A stretch of DNA of 64,000 nucleotides from an uncultured Flavobacteriales bacterium (GTDB lineage: Bacteria > Bacteroidota > Bacteroidia > Flavobacteriales_G > Salibacteraceae). The stretch's first letter is position 1. The number at the start of each line of letters is the position of its first letter. The stretch is taken from the NCBI GenBank assembly GCA_913062955.1, contig CAJXZP010000009.1:1-64000 (forward strand), read 5' to 3'. Shown piece after piece: positions 50,701 to 60,178 of the stretch. The notes beneath the pieces are model-generated. The model was not told where the DNA came from. It ran no database searches and saw only the letters and a list, made by a program, of their open reading frames with translations. Position numbers and translations under genes: made by a program.

Positions 50701-52634
50701 CGGGTTCCAACCCCATTCAAAATATTACAGCTCCAGGTACCTATTCTTGTTCTATTGTTTCTTGTGGGATTACCACCACGGCAAGTATTACCATCCATTC
50801 GGGAAATCCGGCCGCTCAAATAATGCCTACGGGGGTTTTATGTGCCGATTCTTCGGTTGTTTTAATGGGGCCATCCGGAATGGTGAGTTACTCTTGGTTA
50901 CCATCTAACGATACTACTCAAAATATTACAGTAGACAGTTCAGGGATCTTTACCTTAAGTATTGTGGATGCCAATGGATGTGCGGGTACCTCGCCTCCCT
51001 TTACGGTAAATACGATTCATGTGAATACGGGGTTAACCCAAAGTGGTTATGGGTTCTGTGATGGAGACTCTCTTCAATTACAAGCGGATACCAGTTTGTC
51101 CTCCTTCTTCTGGTTGCCCGGGGGAGATACCACCTCCGGAATTAGTATAACCCAACCCGGTAGTTATTCATTGAATGTAACCGATTCCAATGGGTGTGTC
51201 AGTATTGGCTGGCCTTTTAATGTCAATCAATCCGCTTCCAGCTTACCCGTTTTACAAACAGGTGATAGTGTGATTTGTGTGAACGATACGGTTGTTTTGA
51301 GTCCCGTAGTTCAAGGGTATAGTTCGTACTTATGGATGCCCGGAAATAGTACCTCCCCAAACTTAGAAGTGACCCAGTCCGGTACGTATATTTTAGCGGT
51401 GTCCGATTCTATGGGGTGTCAACTGGAATCAGACTCCTTTCAAATTACCGTTTTAGATTTACCTATTTCCAGTTTTAATGTGAACGGTGTTTTATGTGAA
51501 GATTCTACTTTACAATTGCAAGGGGTAGCTGGATTGAATCACTATACTTGGTTACCTAATAATGAAAGTACCCCTAATATTACGGTGTCAAGTCCGGGTA
51601 CTTATATATTAGTGGTAACGGATACCAATGGGTGTAAGAGTCTTCCTTTTTCGTTCTTGGTGGATGAAATCCGTGTCCCTGCATCCATTTCTAATACCGT
51701 GTTCGGATTTTGTTATGGCGATAGTTTAGTATTGAATGCGAATCCTGGAATGGCAAGCTATTACTGGTCTCCTTCAGGCGAAATTACGAACTCCATAGTC
51801 GTTGTAGAAACCGAAGAGATTACCCTTACGGTTACCGATACCAATGGATGTAAAGGAAATGTGGGTCCTGTTCAAATAATTCAATCTGAATTGATGACTC
51901 AAATTAATGTGAATGGTAACGAACGGATTTGTGAAGGAGATACCGTCATTGTTTCTGCCGCAAATACCAATTATGCGAGTTACCATTGGAAACCTAGTAA
52001 TTCAACAACTCAAGAAATTTGGGTGACCGAATCAGGAACGGTTTGGCTAGAAGCGGTGGATAGTATTGGATGTATTATTACCTCGGACTCTATTCAAATT
52101 GAAGTGGTCGAAAATAATTTGCAAATCCCTAGCGTATCGGCCGATTCGTTAGTTTGTTCGGGAACCTCCGTTACTTTTGTTGCGGAGGCGGGTACCGATT
52201 CCATTTATTGGTATACCTCCATGGGTGCTTCATCTTTCTTTGTTGGCGATATATGGGTGAATACTATTACAGGTAATACCGTGTATTATTTGCAAACGAT
52301 TTCGGAACCTTGTAAAAGTGAATTTTCCTCCATTATAGTTCTTGCCGAAGACTGTGAGAAACCAACGGTCTCCAATGTTTTTACTCCAAATGGGGATGGA
52401 GTACATGACTATTGGTATATTGAAATTACCGGAGCCACGTGTTACCACGTAGATATTTATAATCGTTGGGGAATGTTATTGTATACCCTAGAATCGCAAA
52501 GCGAACAATGGGATGGAACCGTTGAGAATTCCAATATGGATGCCTCAGATGGGACGTATTATTACATTTTGAATTACTGTGATTATCGTTTTCAAGAGTA
52601 TAGCCAAACGGGATATATTACTTTAATTCGATAA
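47739..52634 (+). CDS. T9SS type B secreted SBBP / Ig-like adhesin
   Basis: The 1631-residue protein has a signal peptide (to about residue 30). About seven SBBP beta-propeller-type repeats follow (30-440; VDALGNVYVTGYFSGTAYFG pattern). A Cys-rich stretch then leads into about ten Ig-like units (about 805-1530), each with C....D..L.....Y.W.P....T..I.V...G.Y.L.V.D..GC. The last 90 residues are a gliding-motility-associated CHU_C/type B T9SS domain (VFTPNGDGVHDYW; VDIYNRWGMLLY; DGTYYYILNY). It should be exported by T9SS to the cell surface. Adhesion or gliding function is inferred by analogy with SprB-like proteins. The start is a TTG inside a promoter-like ATATCTTTTG; no ATG is available before the signal peptide. 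Confidence 0.85.
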   Translation: MRKNSSLLFAIISYFAVTIFLFIGTPLSAQYWLQKAGGITIDEAADVALDPLNNAYTVGYFTGQAFFGGSVITAVGATDVFVSKTDNSGNFAWMVRAGGSESDKAEAVAVDALGNVYVTGYFSGTAYFGTNSLISSGLQDVYVAKYNTSGVLQWVTQAGGSASDIGFGIDVNNLGEVFLTGSFKSTATFGMHSVTAANATSDIFIAKLDTSGVFEWVKSGTGNYPNRGRSLGTDNFGNVYVTGQFSDTIIFDQVHNNQSQNIIFLVKLDSNGVEKWFTTMDGAISNVVNDMAVDGSGNLFVTGDFSGILSVYDINTGVSSAISSTFTHSIFTAKYDSSGLWVQKGAVGSNNPISAKSIANDAAGNFYIGGYFECDFTEFSNSYGAANFLSVGSKDVFVAKFNANGSWDYSRNIGGSYEDVCYGIDVSSSGEIHAAGSFSGDLHIPISANFSATNLSFWTTAGCGLSNNYCGDSAYGSYKTLSAQGNKDFFIINGFDPNREPFDFYIRSGTSCVKDLIPVCIENCADTVRGCGSVTLTVNTEICTSIAPVMGYHWNGWNSSSLMLTVVSSGWNYLEVKHPDLCFIQTDSIYVVIDTLPSLPYISDGKHFNHMELVTEPVHLCTPDTTMLTGGGFSLSDTYWWTGPGIAAGVYDSNIIVSMEGTYSFHVLSPMGCSISNTVLVKENLPLPPFNLQMLMSDTVTVCFPDPFTVQLYDSVSNPSAAPGCLTTNIFAGSSLWGSDSGLVYQTFCDAYANFEVDSSGLYTIYDTTIRENYCYQDTHTVFQSVYVQVYPKPVVLPFPITLVGNAIICPGGTNELNASGAPNYEWFGTGVNGNSDSTIFVSNPGIYRVQSTVIDTNSFGCIGQVVISESINISLKIQPTITTTDYIICPGSSVTLSSSEPIGNAWEGPNGPIPGGSTVSVSDPGSYFSVVNDADSCGLVSNTITLYHYTTPKLVAIGDTVLCPGATTLLFVQANSSAIITWDPPLSGSNPIQNITAPGTYSCSIVSCGITTTASITIHSGNPAAQIMPTGVLCADSSVVLMGPSGMVSYSWLPSNDTTQNITVDSSGIFTLSIVDANGCAGTSPPFTVNTIHVNTGLTQSGYGFCDGDSLQLQADTSLSSFFWLPGGDTTSGISITQPGSYSLNVTDSNGCVSIGWPFNVNQSASSLPVLQTGDSVICVNDTVVLSPVVQGYSSYLWMPGNSTSPNLEVTQSGTYILAVSDSMGCQLESDSFQITVLDLPISSFNVNGVLCEDSTLQLQGVAGLNHYTWLPNNESTPNITVSSPGTYILVVTDTNGCKSLPFSFLVDEIRVPASISNTVFGFCYGDSLVLNANPGMASYYWSPSGEITNSIVVVETEEITLTVTDTNGCKGNVGPVQIIQSELMTQINVNGNERICEGDTVIVSAANTNYASYHWKPSNSTTQEIWVTESGTVWLEAVDSIGCIITSDSIQIEVVENNLQIPSVSADSLVCSGTSVTFVAEAGTDSIYWYTSMGASSFFVGDIWVNTITGNTVYYLQTISEPCKSEFSSIIVLAEDCEKPTVSNVFTPNGDGVHDYWYIEITGATCYHVDIYNRWGMLLYTLESQSEQWDGTVENSNMDASDGTYYYILNYCDYRFQEYSQTGYITLIR
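50155..52330 (+). repeat. Ig-like tandem units in the type B cargo protein
   Basis: About ten diverged copies of 65-85 residues, each with a Cys early and a Cys at the end (such as GVLCADSSV and ANGCAG), plus a central W.P motif. The paired cysteines probably form a disulfide in each unit. Confidence 0.75.
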
Positions 52635-52639
52635 GTGGT

Positions 52640-54136
52640 TTAGTCAATAAATGGAAGTAGCTCATCGGCTAAGTCTCTGTTATTGGCCAAACGAGGAATC
52701 TTGTTTTGCCCACCCAATTTACCTCTCGATTTCATCATGTGCATAAACCCATCTTTTTTGATAAGGGTTACTTTCAGCGGAGTGAGAATGTTGCCTGTAA
52801 TTAAATCCTTATAGTAAGGATTCTTGCCTTGTAAAGTTTGATCCAGCTTTAATCGGAAGGCATCCATATTTGCAGGCAATCGGTCAAATTCAATAAACCA
52901 CTCATGGTAGGGTAAACCATCTGTAGGTTTTATTTGTGGTGCCAGGTGGAACTCACGTACCTCCATATCAAATTGAGGCATAATTTCTTGCAAAGCACTT
53001 TCTACTTCGGCTGCAATAACGTGTTCGCCAAAAGCAGAAGTAAAATGTTTAATTCTACCCGTAACTTTAATACGGTAAGGTTGCAAACAAACAAACTCCA
53101 CGGTATCGCCAATATTATATCCCCAAAGGCCCGCATTGGTATTTAAAATCAGTACATAGTTCACACCCAATTTCACATCTTTCAAGGAAATTCGAGTCGG
53201 GTTTTCATCCTGGAATTCGCTGACTGCAATAAACTCGAAAAATATTCCGGCATTAATATTTAGCAATAAACCCGGTTCGGTTTGCGTGTCTTGAAAGGCA
53301 ATAAACCCTTCCGAAGCAGGATAGGTTTCAATGGAAGCAATGGTTTTTCCAATGAGTTTTTTAAAGATGGCTTCGTAGGGTTGGTAATTTACCCCGCCAT
53401 GCATAAACAATGAGAAATTTGGAAAAATATCGGCTATGGTATCTTTACCTGATTTGGCAATTAGCCGTTCAAAATACATCTGTACCCAAGAAGGAATCCC
53501 ACCGATTAAACGTAAGTCTTCGGGTAACGTTTCTTCTACAATAGTATCTACTTTGGTTTCCCAATCGTCTATCAAGTTGGTTTCCCAAGAAGGAAGACGG
53601 TTCTTTTGAAGGTAGGATGGAACCCAATGAGCCGTGATGCCCGATAATCTACCTAGAGGCACCCCATTGAGGTCGTTTAACTCCGGACTTCCTTGTAAAA
53701 AAATCATTTTTCCGTCAATGAAGTCCGCTTTCCCAGTTTCGTTGACATAACACAACAAAGCCAGTTTGGCCGCGTCCACATGATGGGCGACCGATTCGTT
53801 TGAAATAGGAATGTATTTAGCTCCAGAGGTAGTTCCTGAAGTTTTGCAGAAATAGGCCGGTTTCCCGGGCCAAATAATATCCGATTTGCCTTCTACTACT
53901 TGATCGATATACGAGCGTAAACCTTCGTAATCTCGCACCGGTACGTGCTTTTTGAAATCTTCGTAGGATTTAATAATGGCAAAACGATGATCTTTCCCAA
54001 ACTGGGTGTTTTCAGCTTGATCAATCAAGTTTCGGAAAGTTTTATCTTGCCAATGAATAGGTTCGTCCACCGTATCGCGGAGTCGATTAACTAAAATACT
54101 TGCGTAAAATTTTCCAAAAACAGATTTTAAACCCAT
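52640..54136 (-). CDS. GH3 auxin-responsive-promoter-family acyl-adenylating protein
   Basis: The 498-residue protein matches the bacterial GH3 family of the adenylate-forming superfamily. It has FCKTSGTTSGAKYIPIS (ATP-binding motif), ETYPASEGFIAFQD (motif II), NYVLILNTNAGLWGYNIGDTVEF and VTGRIKHFTSAFGEHV. In plants GH3 joins amino acids to acyl substrates such as jasmonate or IAA; in bacteria the substrates are mostly unknown. It sits alone on the minus strand between two T9SS cargo genes and converges on the type B adhesin gene with a 5-nt gap. Cytoplasmic. Confidence 0.9.
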   Translation of the reverse strand: MGLKSVFGKFYASILVNRLRDTVDEPIHWQDKTFRNLIDQAENTQFGKDHRFAIIKSYEDFKKHVPVRDYEGLRSYIDQVVEGKSDIIWPGKPAYFCKTSGTTSGAKYIPISNESVAHHVDAAKLALLCYVNETGKADFIDGKMIFLQGSPELNDLNGVPLGRLSGITAHWVPSYLQKNRLPSWETNLIDDWETKVDTIVEETLPEDLRLIGGIPSWVQMYFERLIAKSGKDTIADIFPNFSLFMHGGVNYQPYEAIFKKLIGKTIASIETYPASEGFIAFQDTQTEPGLLLNINAGIFFEFIAVSEFQDENPTRISLKDVKLGVNYVLILNTNAGLWGYNIGDTVEFVCLQPYRIKVTGRIKHFTSAFGEHVIAAEVESALQEIMPQFDMEVREFHLAPQIKPTDGLPYHEWFIEFDRLPANMDAFRLKLDQTLQGKNPYYKDLITGNILTPLKVTLIKKDGFMHMMKSRGKLGGQNKIPRLANNRDLADELLPFID

Positions 54137-54162
54137 GCGGACAAACCTAGTAATTATTTAGG

Positions 54163-54182
54163 ATCTAATATATATATATATT
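54163..54182. repeat. Short TA dinucleotide tract
   Basis: An alternating TA run within the 116-nt gap between the GH3 gene and the peptidase gene. It may ease melting at divergent promoters. Confidence 0.5.
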
Positions 54183-54252
54183 ACTGATCTTTTTTTGGAA
54201 TGGAATTTATATATTTGGATACTCTATTTATTATTATACTAATGTTTTAACC

Positions 54253-57200
54253 ATGAAAATCAACCTCAATTTACCCAAACTTATATTTTGTTTTTTCTTA
54301 CTTTCATCAAGTCAATTTGTAATGTCTCAGTCATTTATAAACGAAGCTTGGTCTATTAAGGAAGGGACTCCGTCCCTTAATTTCGATTACTCTAAAACGC
54401 TGATAACCAATCAGGGTGATGTTTTAGTGATTGGAAATACGATTACCTCCAATGAGGGCGTAAATGTACTTTTGGTGAAATATGACAAAGAAGGGACTGT
54501 TCTTTGGAGTGAAAATTTTGATGGGCCTAGTTCGGGAGACGATTATGGAACAAGTATTAGAATAGATCTAAATGGAGACATACTGGTTTCGGCAGCCACT
54601 TTCAATACAGTAAACAATAGCTATGATTTCTTTATTTTTAAGCTAAATGATTCCGGGCAGGTTATTTGGGATTTTCAATATGATGCGTTCCAATTGGATG
54701 ATATACCGAGTGATATAGGTGATTGTGGTAACGGAAATGTTATAATAACGGGAACCAGTGTTTCGCCTCAAACTGGCTATGATTTTTTTACAATTATGTT
54801 GAGTACAAATGGTCAATTACTATGGACTGACAGATATGACTTTATGAGTGGTGTAGATGGTGCCGTTTCATTAACTGTAAATGGACCTGGTGAATATGTA
54901 GTAATTGGAGGTAGTCAGGAATCTAGTCAGGATTTTGAAGTGGCCATGATGGTTTATAATGACTACGGACAACGATCAAATGTATTTAGATATGGAGGAG
55001 TAAATTTTTACGAAGCCACAGACATGGTGAATGATGCTAGCGGAAACATATATATTACGGGTTATGCAGATAATGGCAGCGGTGATTATGACTACAAAAC
55101 AATAAAGCTGGATAGATTCTTAAATTTAATTTGGAGCGTAATGCATGACGAAACTGGAGGAAAAGATGTAGCCTCAGGTATAGTGGTGGATGCCTCTCAA
55201 AATGTTTATGTTACGGGTACTGTATCTACTAATGGTAGCGCTAAAGAAATGCGAACTTTAAAGTATGATGTTAATGGGAATATAGTTTGGAGTCAGCGTT
55301 CGGACTTAAATAAAGACAATCTGTTTGTTTCTGGAAAAAGTATTTGTTTAGGTAATGCTGAATTGGGCGTACTGGCCGAGGTGGTTGACCCTGTAAACGG
55401 TGAGAAACAATGTTTAACCACCGTTTATGGTACGGATGGAGTTGTAAAATGGGATAGAAAATTTGATTTCACCAAAGAAGAAGTACCTCTTCAAATTGGT
55501 AATTATGCAAACACATATACGGTAACTGGACTTTCGGGGTTTTCAGGAACTGAGTATTTTGTATTAAACTATGCGAGCTATAGAAAGCCAAATTTGGTAG
55601 TCGCTGGAGGTTCTGGTTTATCCGATTTTATTGGCAATGAACTGATAGTGGATTTTACCTCCAAGGATATTGACATTACTAACATAGATGATGATAAACT
55701 GGGGTTTGGCTCGTTGGATAAATTTATAAGCCCGGCAGCCATGGCGGATATTCAAAGTAGGTTGGGAGAAATTGTGGATTTAAGTGCATGTAAAGTAACA
55801 CGCGGATTTTCGGGGTTAAAATCATACCACACTATTTCAAGAACACGGTTTGGAACTGAAATAAGTATCCCTCATTTTTGGTCAACTCTTGTTCTTAATT
55901 TCCCTGTAGGGACAAACCTAACGGCAGTTTCGTCTAGTTTAGAGTCCTCTCCTTATGTAAATAATACAGAGCTAAATAGCGTTTTAACTTTAAACTCTAC
56001 GCCCAACGATGGTTGGTATAACCAACAGCATTCTCTTCAAAGTACATTATTTCCACTAGGACATATTAATGTAGAAGGAGCATGGGACTTGGCTACTGGA
56101 CAAGACTATGTGAAAGTAGGTGTGGTGGATGCTGGGGTTAACAAGAATCATGAAGATTTTCAGGTAAATGGGGTAAGCCGTGTGGTGGGTGGATACAACC
56201 ATGGAGATGGACGTGCTTCTGATTATGTTAATGACATTTGGGATCCTACTGGGCATGGAACTAAAGTAACAGGTATAATTGGGGCTAATAGAGATAACAG
56301 TATTGGAGTAGCAGGTATAGCTGGTGGAGGCGGAGGATTGGGCAATGGGGTGAGTTTGTATAATTTGAGAGGGGCTAGTGTTAATGACGTGGAGATAATT
56401 ACAACCACAGCAGCAGCAGAGTGTCTTTTGCATGGAGCAACGGATGTGAATACGCTAGTAAGTAGTTATCAGGGGTTTGTGGGTTATGGATTGGGTTTAC
56501 ATGCCATGAACCATAGTTATGGAGGAATAACCACTGGTAATCCCAACAATATATTAGAAGGTGCTTTACGTTTTGCTTTCCGAAATGGGGTAGTAAATGT
56601 GGCTGCCCGTGGTAATACAGCGAATAACCCCAACTCATATCCGCAATATCCAGCTAGCTTTGAGGATCATTTGGTAATTACTGTAGGCGGAACCGATTAT
56701 AAAGGAGAATATTGGCCAGGGGCAGCCATAGATCATGGGGTGGATGTAGCCGCACCTGCTCAACAAACGCATCCGGGGACTGGTGCAGCATTGATTTATT
56801 CAACCACTGGAACGGGTGATAATTTGCAGACTAATATTTACCTTCCCTTTGGAGCCACATCGGCTGCAGCGCCCCATGCTACGGGAGTGGCGGCATTAAT
56901 GCTGTCGTATGTAAATCAAACGGGGTGTAGAAGTAATTTAAGTGTAGAAGATATAGAGTATATACTAGAGGCAACCGCCAAAGATGTGGTAGCAAGTCCG
57001 GCAAGTTTTGGTTATGATGCATATACGGGATTTGGTTTGTTAAATGCCAAAGCTGCATTGGAAGCCATTGAAATGCCTCGGTACCGGATCAAACATGTTA
57101 GTAGTTATACCACTAAACAAAATATTATGAATTCTATAGATCAGGAAACGGGTTGGACTAATCGTTTTTTTGATTTTGATAAAGGACCGTTTAGTCATAT

Positions 57201-57846
57201 ACCCAATGGGTCGCATCCATCAAAGTGGTATAAAGTGAGTATGTTGGTTCAAGCTAGCTTAGAGCCTAATGAAGTGGTAATTGATCAATGGTTACGGTTA
57301 AGCGGAACCAATCTGTATCCTACCAAACATGGGGCTAACCATCATATTTTTAACGTACGTGGGGTACAGTCATATAATTATATAGCCAGTGGTAATGAAG
57401 CTATAATTGAAGGTTATGTGTATGAGGTGGATCTAGGAAACGGAACAACGGTATGGTTTCCTGAAGAGTTGAATGATGATTTGCCTATAGAGTTAGGTTT
57501 TTCGTTGTATACCGAAAATACCAGTGCCACCACATATACTTATCCATGTTTATCTCCGTTGGGTGTAGAAACCGTAGAAGCGCCCACATTGGATGCCTTA
57601 TTGTATCCTAACCCAGTCTCTCAGAATTTCACCCAATTAAAATATACCTTACCTTCAAATGCCAAGGTTGTGATTCAAATACAGGATCTCTCGGGTAGGG
57701 TGGTGCAAACGGTGTTGTCTGAAAACCAAAGAAAGGGCGTTAATTTTGTTCATATTCCTTTAAATTCTATTTCAAGTGGTGTATATTTAGTTCATTTAAT
57801 AGCCGGTACACATGCCGAAACCTTTAAACTGATCAAAACTAACTAG
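54253..57846 (+). CDS. T9SS type A subtilisin-like (S8) serine peptidase with N-terminal propeller
   Basis: The 1197-residue secreted protein has a signal peptide (about 1-25). An SBBP-like beta-propeller region follows (about 30-460; repeated NVYVTG and NIYITG strands with TIKLD). A linker/prodomain-like segment comes next, then a subtilisin catalytic domain (about 610-990) with Asp626 (VVDAGVNKNHED), His668 (GHGTKVTG) and Ser870 (GATSAAAPH). A C-terminal module and a T9SS type A signal (about 1115-1197; LYPNPVSQNF; SSGVYLVHL) close the protein. The triad is complete, so an active extracellular protease is expected. The next gene begins 1 nt after its stop. Confidence 0.92.
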   Translation: MKINLNLPKLIFCFFLLSSSQFVMSQSFINEAWSIKEGTPSLNFDYSKTLITNQGDVLVIGNTITSNEGVNVLLVKYDKEGTVLWSENFDGPSSGDDYGTSIRIDLNGDILVSAATFNTVNNSYDFFIFKLNDSGQVIWDFQYDAFQLDDIPSDIGDCGNGNVIITGTSVSPQTGYDFFTIMLSTNGQLLWTDRYDFMSGVDGAVSLTVNGPGEYVVIGGSQESSQDFEVAMMVYNDYGQRSNVFRYGGVNFYEATDMVNDASGNIYITGYADNGSGDYDYKTIKLDRFLNLIWSVMHDETGGKDVASGIVVDASQNVYVTGTVSTNGSAKEMRTLKYDVNGNIVWSQRSDLNKDNLFVSGKSICLGNAELGVLAEVVDPVNGEKQCLTTVYGTDGVVKWDRKFDFTKEEVPLQIGNYANTYTVTGLSGFSGTEYFVLNYASYRKPNLVVAGGSGLSDFIGNELIVDFTSKDIDITNIDDDKLGFGSLDKFISPAAMADIQSRLGEIVDLSACKVTRGFSGLKSYHTISRTRFGTEISIPHFWSTLVLNFPVGTNLTAVSSSLESSPYVNNTELNSVLTLNSTPNDGWYNQQHSLQSTLFPLGHINVEGAWDLATGQDYVKVGVVDAGVNKNHEDFQVNGVSRVVGGYNHGDGRASDYVNDIWDPTGHGTKVTGIIGANRDNSIGVAGIAGGGGGLGNGVSLYNLRGASVNDVEIITTTAAAECLLHGATDVNTLVSSYQGFVGYGLGLHAMNHSYGGITTGNPNNILEGALRFAFRNGVVNVAARGNTANNPNSYPQYPASFEDHLVITVGGTDYKGEYWPGAAIDHGVDVAAPAQQTHPGTGAALIYSTTGTGDNLQTNIYLPFGATSAAAPHATGVAALMLSYVNQTGCRSNLSVEDIEYILEATAKDVVASPASFGYDAYTGFGLLNAKAALEAIEMPRYRIKHVSSYTTKQNIMNSIDQETGWTNRFFDFDKGPFSHIPNGSHPSKWYKVSMLVQASLEPNEVVIDQWLRLSGTNLYPTKHGANHHIFNVRGVQSYNYIASGNEAIIEGYVYEVDLGNGTTVWFPEELNDDLPIELGFSLYTENTSATTYTYPCLSPLGVETVEAPTLDALLYPNPVSQNFTQLKYTLPSNAKVVIQIQDLSGRVVQTVLSENQRKGVNFVHIPLNSISSGVYLVHLIAGTHAETFKLIKTN

Positions 57847-57847
57847 A

Positions 57848-59581
57848 ATGAAAGCACTAATTTTAAAATTGGGGTTAATTGTTATTTATGTGATGATTAA
57901 TATAAGTACTCAAGCTCAAGCACCTTTTGTGATTGAGTTGGTAAAAGACATTAACCCCACTGGAGACTCACGATGTGGTGGCTTTTTGGAGTTGAACGGA
58001 CTCGTATATTTTGTAGCAGATGATGGGGTGCATGGCACGGAGCTTTGGGTGAGTGACGGAACGGAAATGGGCACCTATATGGTGAAAGATATTAACCCTT
58101 CGGATAAAGGGAACATCTTTGATTTTCAAGTTTTGAATGGGAAATTATTATTTAAAGCAGTTGATGCGTTACATGGTGGTGAATGGTGGGTGAGTGACGG
58201 AACCGAAGCAGGAACAACGTTACTGAAAGATATAAATACCTTACCTCCACCATCGTTTGAAAGTAGTACGTCCATTATATCCATTGGTATGTATAACAAT
58301 GAATTGTATTTTACAGCCAATGATGGTATCCATGGTTTAGAAACATGGAAAACAGATGGAACCACAGCAGGAACTCAAATGGTGGCCGATTTAAGTCCAG
58401 TGCCGTGGAGCATGGCTGTTGCGGGGTCTATTATTCAAATAAATGGAATGGAATACCATGATAAGTTTTATTATATGGCAAATGATAGTGTCCATGGGTT
58501 TGAGTTGTGGGTGTTAGACTCTACTAATGCGACCCCACGGATGCTAAAAGATATTTATCCAGGGGAGGAAGATTCAAGGCCGTTTTTTTTAGCGGTGTAT
58601 AACGATGTATTGCTTTTTAGAGCTACCGATACCAATGGTCCAGAGCTTTGGGTAACGGACGGTACCGCTCAAGGGACACAACTGATGGCTGATATTGTTA
58701 CCGGTCCTAGTGGAAATATAGATCAGGGAAGTAAGCCTTTTGGACCTCTGGTATATAAGGATTGGTTGTATTTTGGAACTTCAATACCGGGTGTAGGTAG
58801 GCATTTTTTGTACAGAACACAAGGCGTGGTGGGTGACCCCGAAGAGGTGATACTTAATTCGCAACCTATATGGACTGGTAATGGTCGTAGTTATGTTTAT
58901 AATGACAAGTTGTATTTTAATGGATATACGGATAGTACGGCTACAGAGCTATGGTGTTATACCGGTTCTCCGGGTTCAGATTCCTTATTAATAGATATAG
59001 ATACCTCTACTATTTGGAGTTTTGGTGGTACGTTGAGTAGTAGCCCAAGTCATTTTTTTGAGTTTAAAGAACATTTGTTTTTTAAAGCTTTTGTGTATAG
59101 TGGTTTTGGAAATCAAATATGGGTAACCAATAAAGAGCATGATTGGTTTACGTATTTAACAAGCAACACCACTATGATGTATGATCAAAGTGGGTTTGCT
59201 GATAAGCTAATTATGGGTGATTATGTTTATTTTCAAGGTAATCACGATGGGTATGGAGAAGAATTGTGGCGAATTAGGTACGACAGCACTTTGCTGGGTA
59301 CGGGTAATGATTTGGTGTATTTAAATAAAACATTAAAGGCTTTTCCAAATCCGAGTAAGGAAGGAGAAGTACAACTTAGTTTTACACTACCCGAATCGGG
59401 AACGTATTCTATCCGAGTATATAATTTATCGGGTCAAGTAGTGCGTACGGTGCCTGAACAATCGGGTCTTGCTGGTGAGAATATACTAGAAATGGATCTG
59501 GAAAATTTAAATTCGGGTGTTTACATCATTGAACTAAGATCCAAATCATCATTTGGCCAGATCAAATTTGTACAGATGTAG
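57848..59581 (+). CDS. T9SS type A protein with ELWxxDGT repeats
   Basis: The 577-residue secreted protein has a signal peptide (about 1-24) and at least six ELWxxDGT-type repeats (HGTELWVSDGTEMGT, GGEWWVSDGTEAGT, LETWKTDGTTAGT, GPELWVTDGTAQGT), likely a beta-propeller of roughly 60-residue blades. The C-terminus is a T9SS type A domain (about 495-577; AFPNPSKEGEVQLSF; NSGVYIIEL). It is 1 nt downstream of the S8 peptidase gene, so the two are cotranscribed and both go to the surface. Function unknown; a substrate-binding partner of the protease is one possibility. Confidence 0.85.
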   Translation: MKALILKLGLIVIYVMINISTQAQAPFVIELVKDINPTGDSRCGGFLELNGLVYFVADDGVHGTELWVSDGTEMGTYMVKDINPSDKGNIFDFQVLNGKLLFKAVDALHGGEWWVSDGTEAGTTLLKDINTLPPPSFESSTSIISIGMYNNELYFTANDGIHGLETWKTDGTTAGTQMVADLSPVPWSMAVAGSIIQINGMEYHDKFYYMANDSVHGFELWVLDSTNATPRMLKDIYPGEEDSRPFFLAVYNDVLLFRATDTNGPELWVTDGTAQGTQLMADIVTGPSGNIDQGSKPFGPLVYKDWLYFGTSIPGVGRHFLYRTQGVVGDPEEVILNSQPIWTGNGRSYVYNDKLYFNGYTDSTATELWCYTGSPGSDSLLIDIDTSTIWSFGGTLSSSPSHFFEFKEHLFFKAFVYSGFGNQIWVTNKEHDWFTYLTSNTTMMYDQSGFADKLIMGDYVYFQGNHDGYGEELWRIRYDSTLLGTGNDLVYLNKTLKAFPNPSKEGEVQLSFTLPESGTYSIRVYNLSGQVVRTVPEQSGLAGENILEMDLENLNSGVYIIELRSKSSFGQIKFVQM

Positions 59582-59591
59582 GTTGATGTGA

Positions 59592-60170
59592 TTATTGATT
59601 CAATAATTGAGGGATATTTGACGCAAATAATTTTACCGCAATCGCTAATAATACGACTCCAAATATTTTACGGATAATTAAAATCCCATTGTTACCCAAT
59701 ACCTTCTCAATTTTTTCGGATGATTTTAATACCAGAAAAACCACCACGATATTGATTAGAATGGCAATGACAATATTAATGGTTTCGTATTGTGATTTCA
59801 ATGAAAGAATAGTGGTCAACGAACCGGCACCAGCAATAAGTGGGAATGCCAATGGAAATACCGCTGCTGAGTCTGGAGCATCTTCTTTAAATAAAGTAAT
59901 TCCTAAAACCATTTCTAATGCCAACGCAAAAATGACAAATGCACCCGCTACGGCAAAGGAATAGACATCAATACCAATAATGCCGAGTATACTCTCTCCT
60001 ACAAAAACAAAGGCAATCATTATCAGGGCCGAAACAATACTCGCCTTTTCCGATTGAATGTGTCCTACCTTTTGTCTAAGACTAATAATTAACGGTATAG
60101 AACCGATGATATCTACTACCGCAAACAAAATCATGGTAGCAGGTAAGATTTGTTTGAAATCAATATTCAT
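59592..60170 (-). CDS. MarC-family membrane protein
   Basis: The 192-residue protein has six predicted membrane helices. Its pattern (FAVVDIIGSIPLIISL near the start, FPLAFPLIAGAGSLTTILSL in the middle) identifies the MarC/NAAT family of small integral membrane proteins. The role of the family is unsettled; early claims of a link to multidrug resistance were not upheld. It converges on the ELWxxDGT gene and follows purN by 8 nt, so it may be cotranscribed with purN. Confidence 0.9.
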   Translation of the reverse strand: MNIDFKQILPATMILFAVVDIIGSIPLIISLRQKVGHIQSEKASIVSALIMIAFVFVGESILGIIGIDVYSFAVAGAFVIFALALEMVLGITLFKEDAPDSAAVFPLAFPLIAGAGSLTTILSLKSQYETINIVIAILINIVVVFLVLKSSEKIEKVLGNNGILIIRKIFGVVLLAIAVKLFASNIPQLLNQ

Positions 60171-60178
60171 AGCAAGTT

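Noticed and set aside
54163..54182. TA tract as a possible replication origin
   Set aside because: No DnaA boxes, no origin-linked genes and only a short tract.
56056..56433. 125-residue minus-strand frame within the peptidase gene
   Set aside because: It lies opposite the catalytic subtilisin domain, whose triad is intact; composition is shadow-like.
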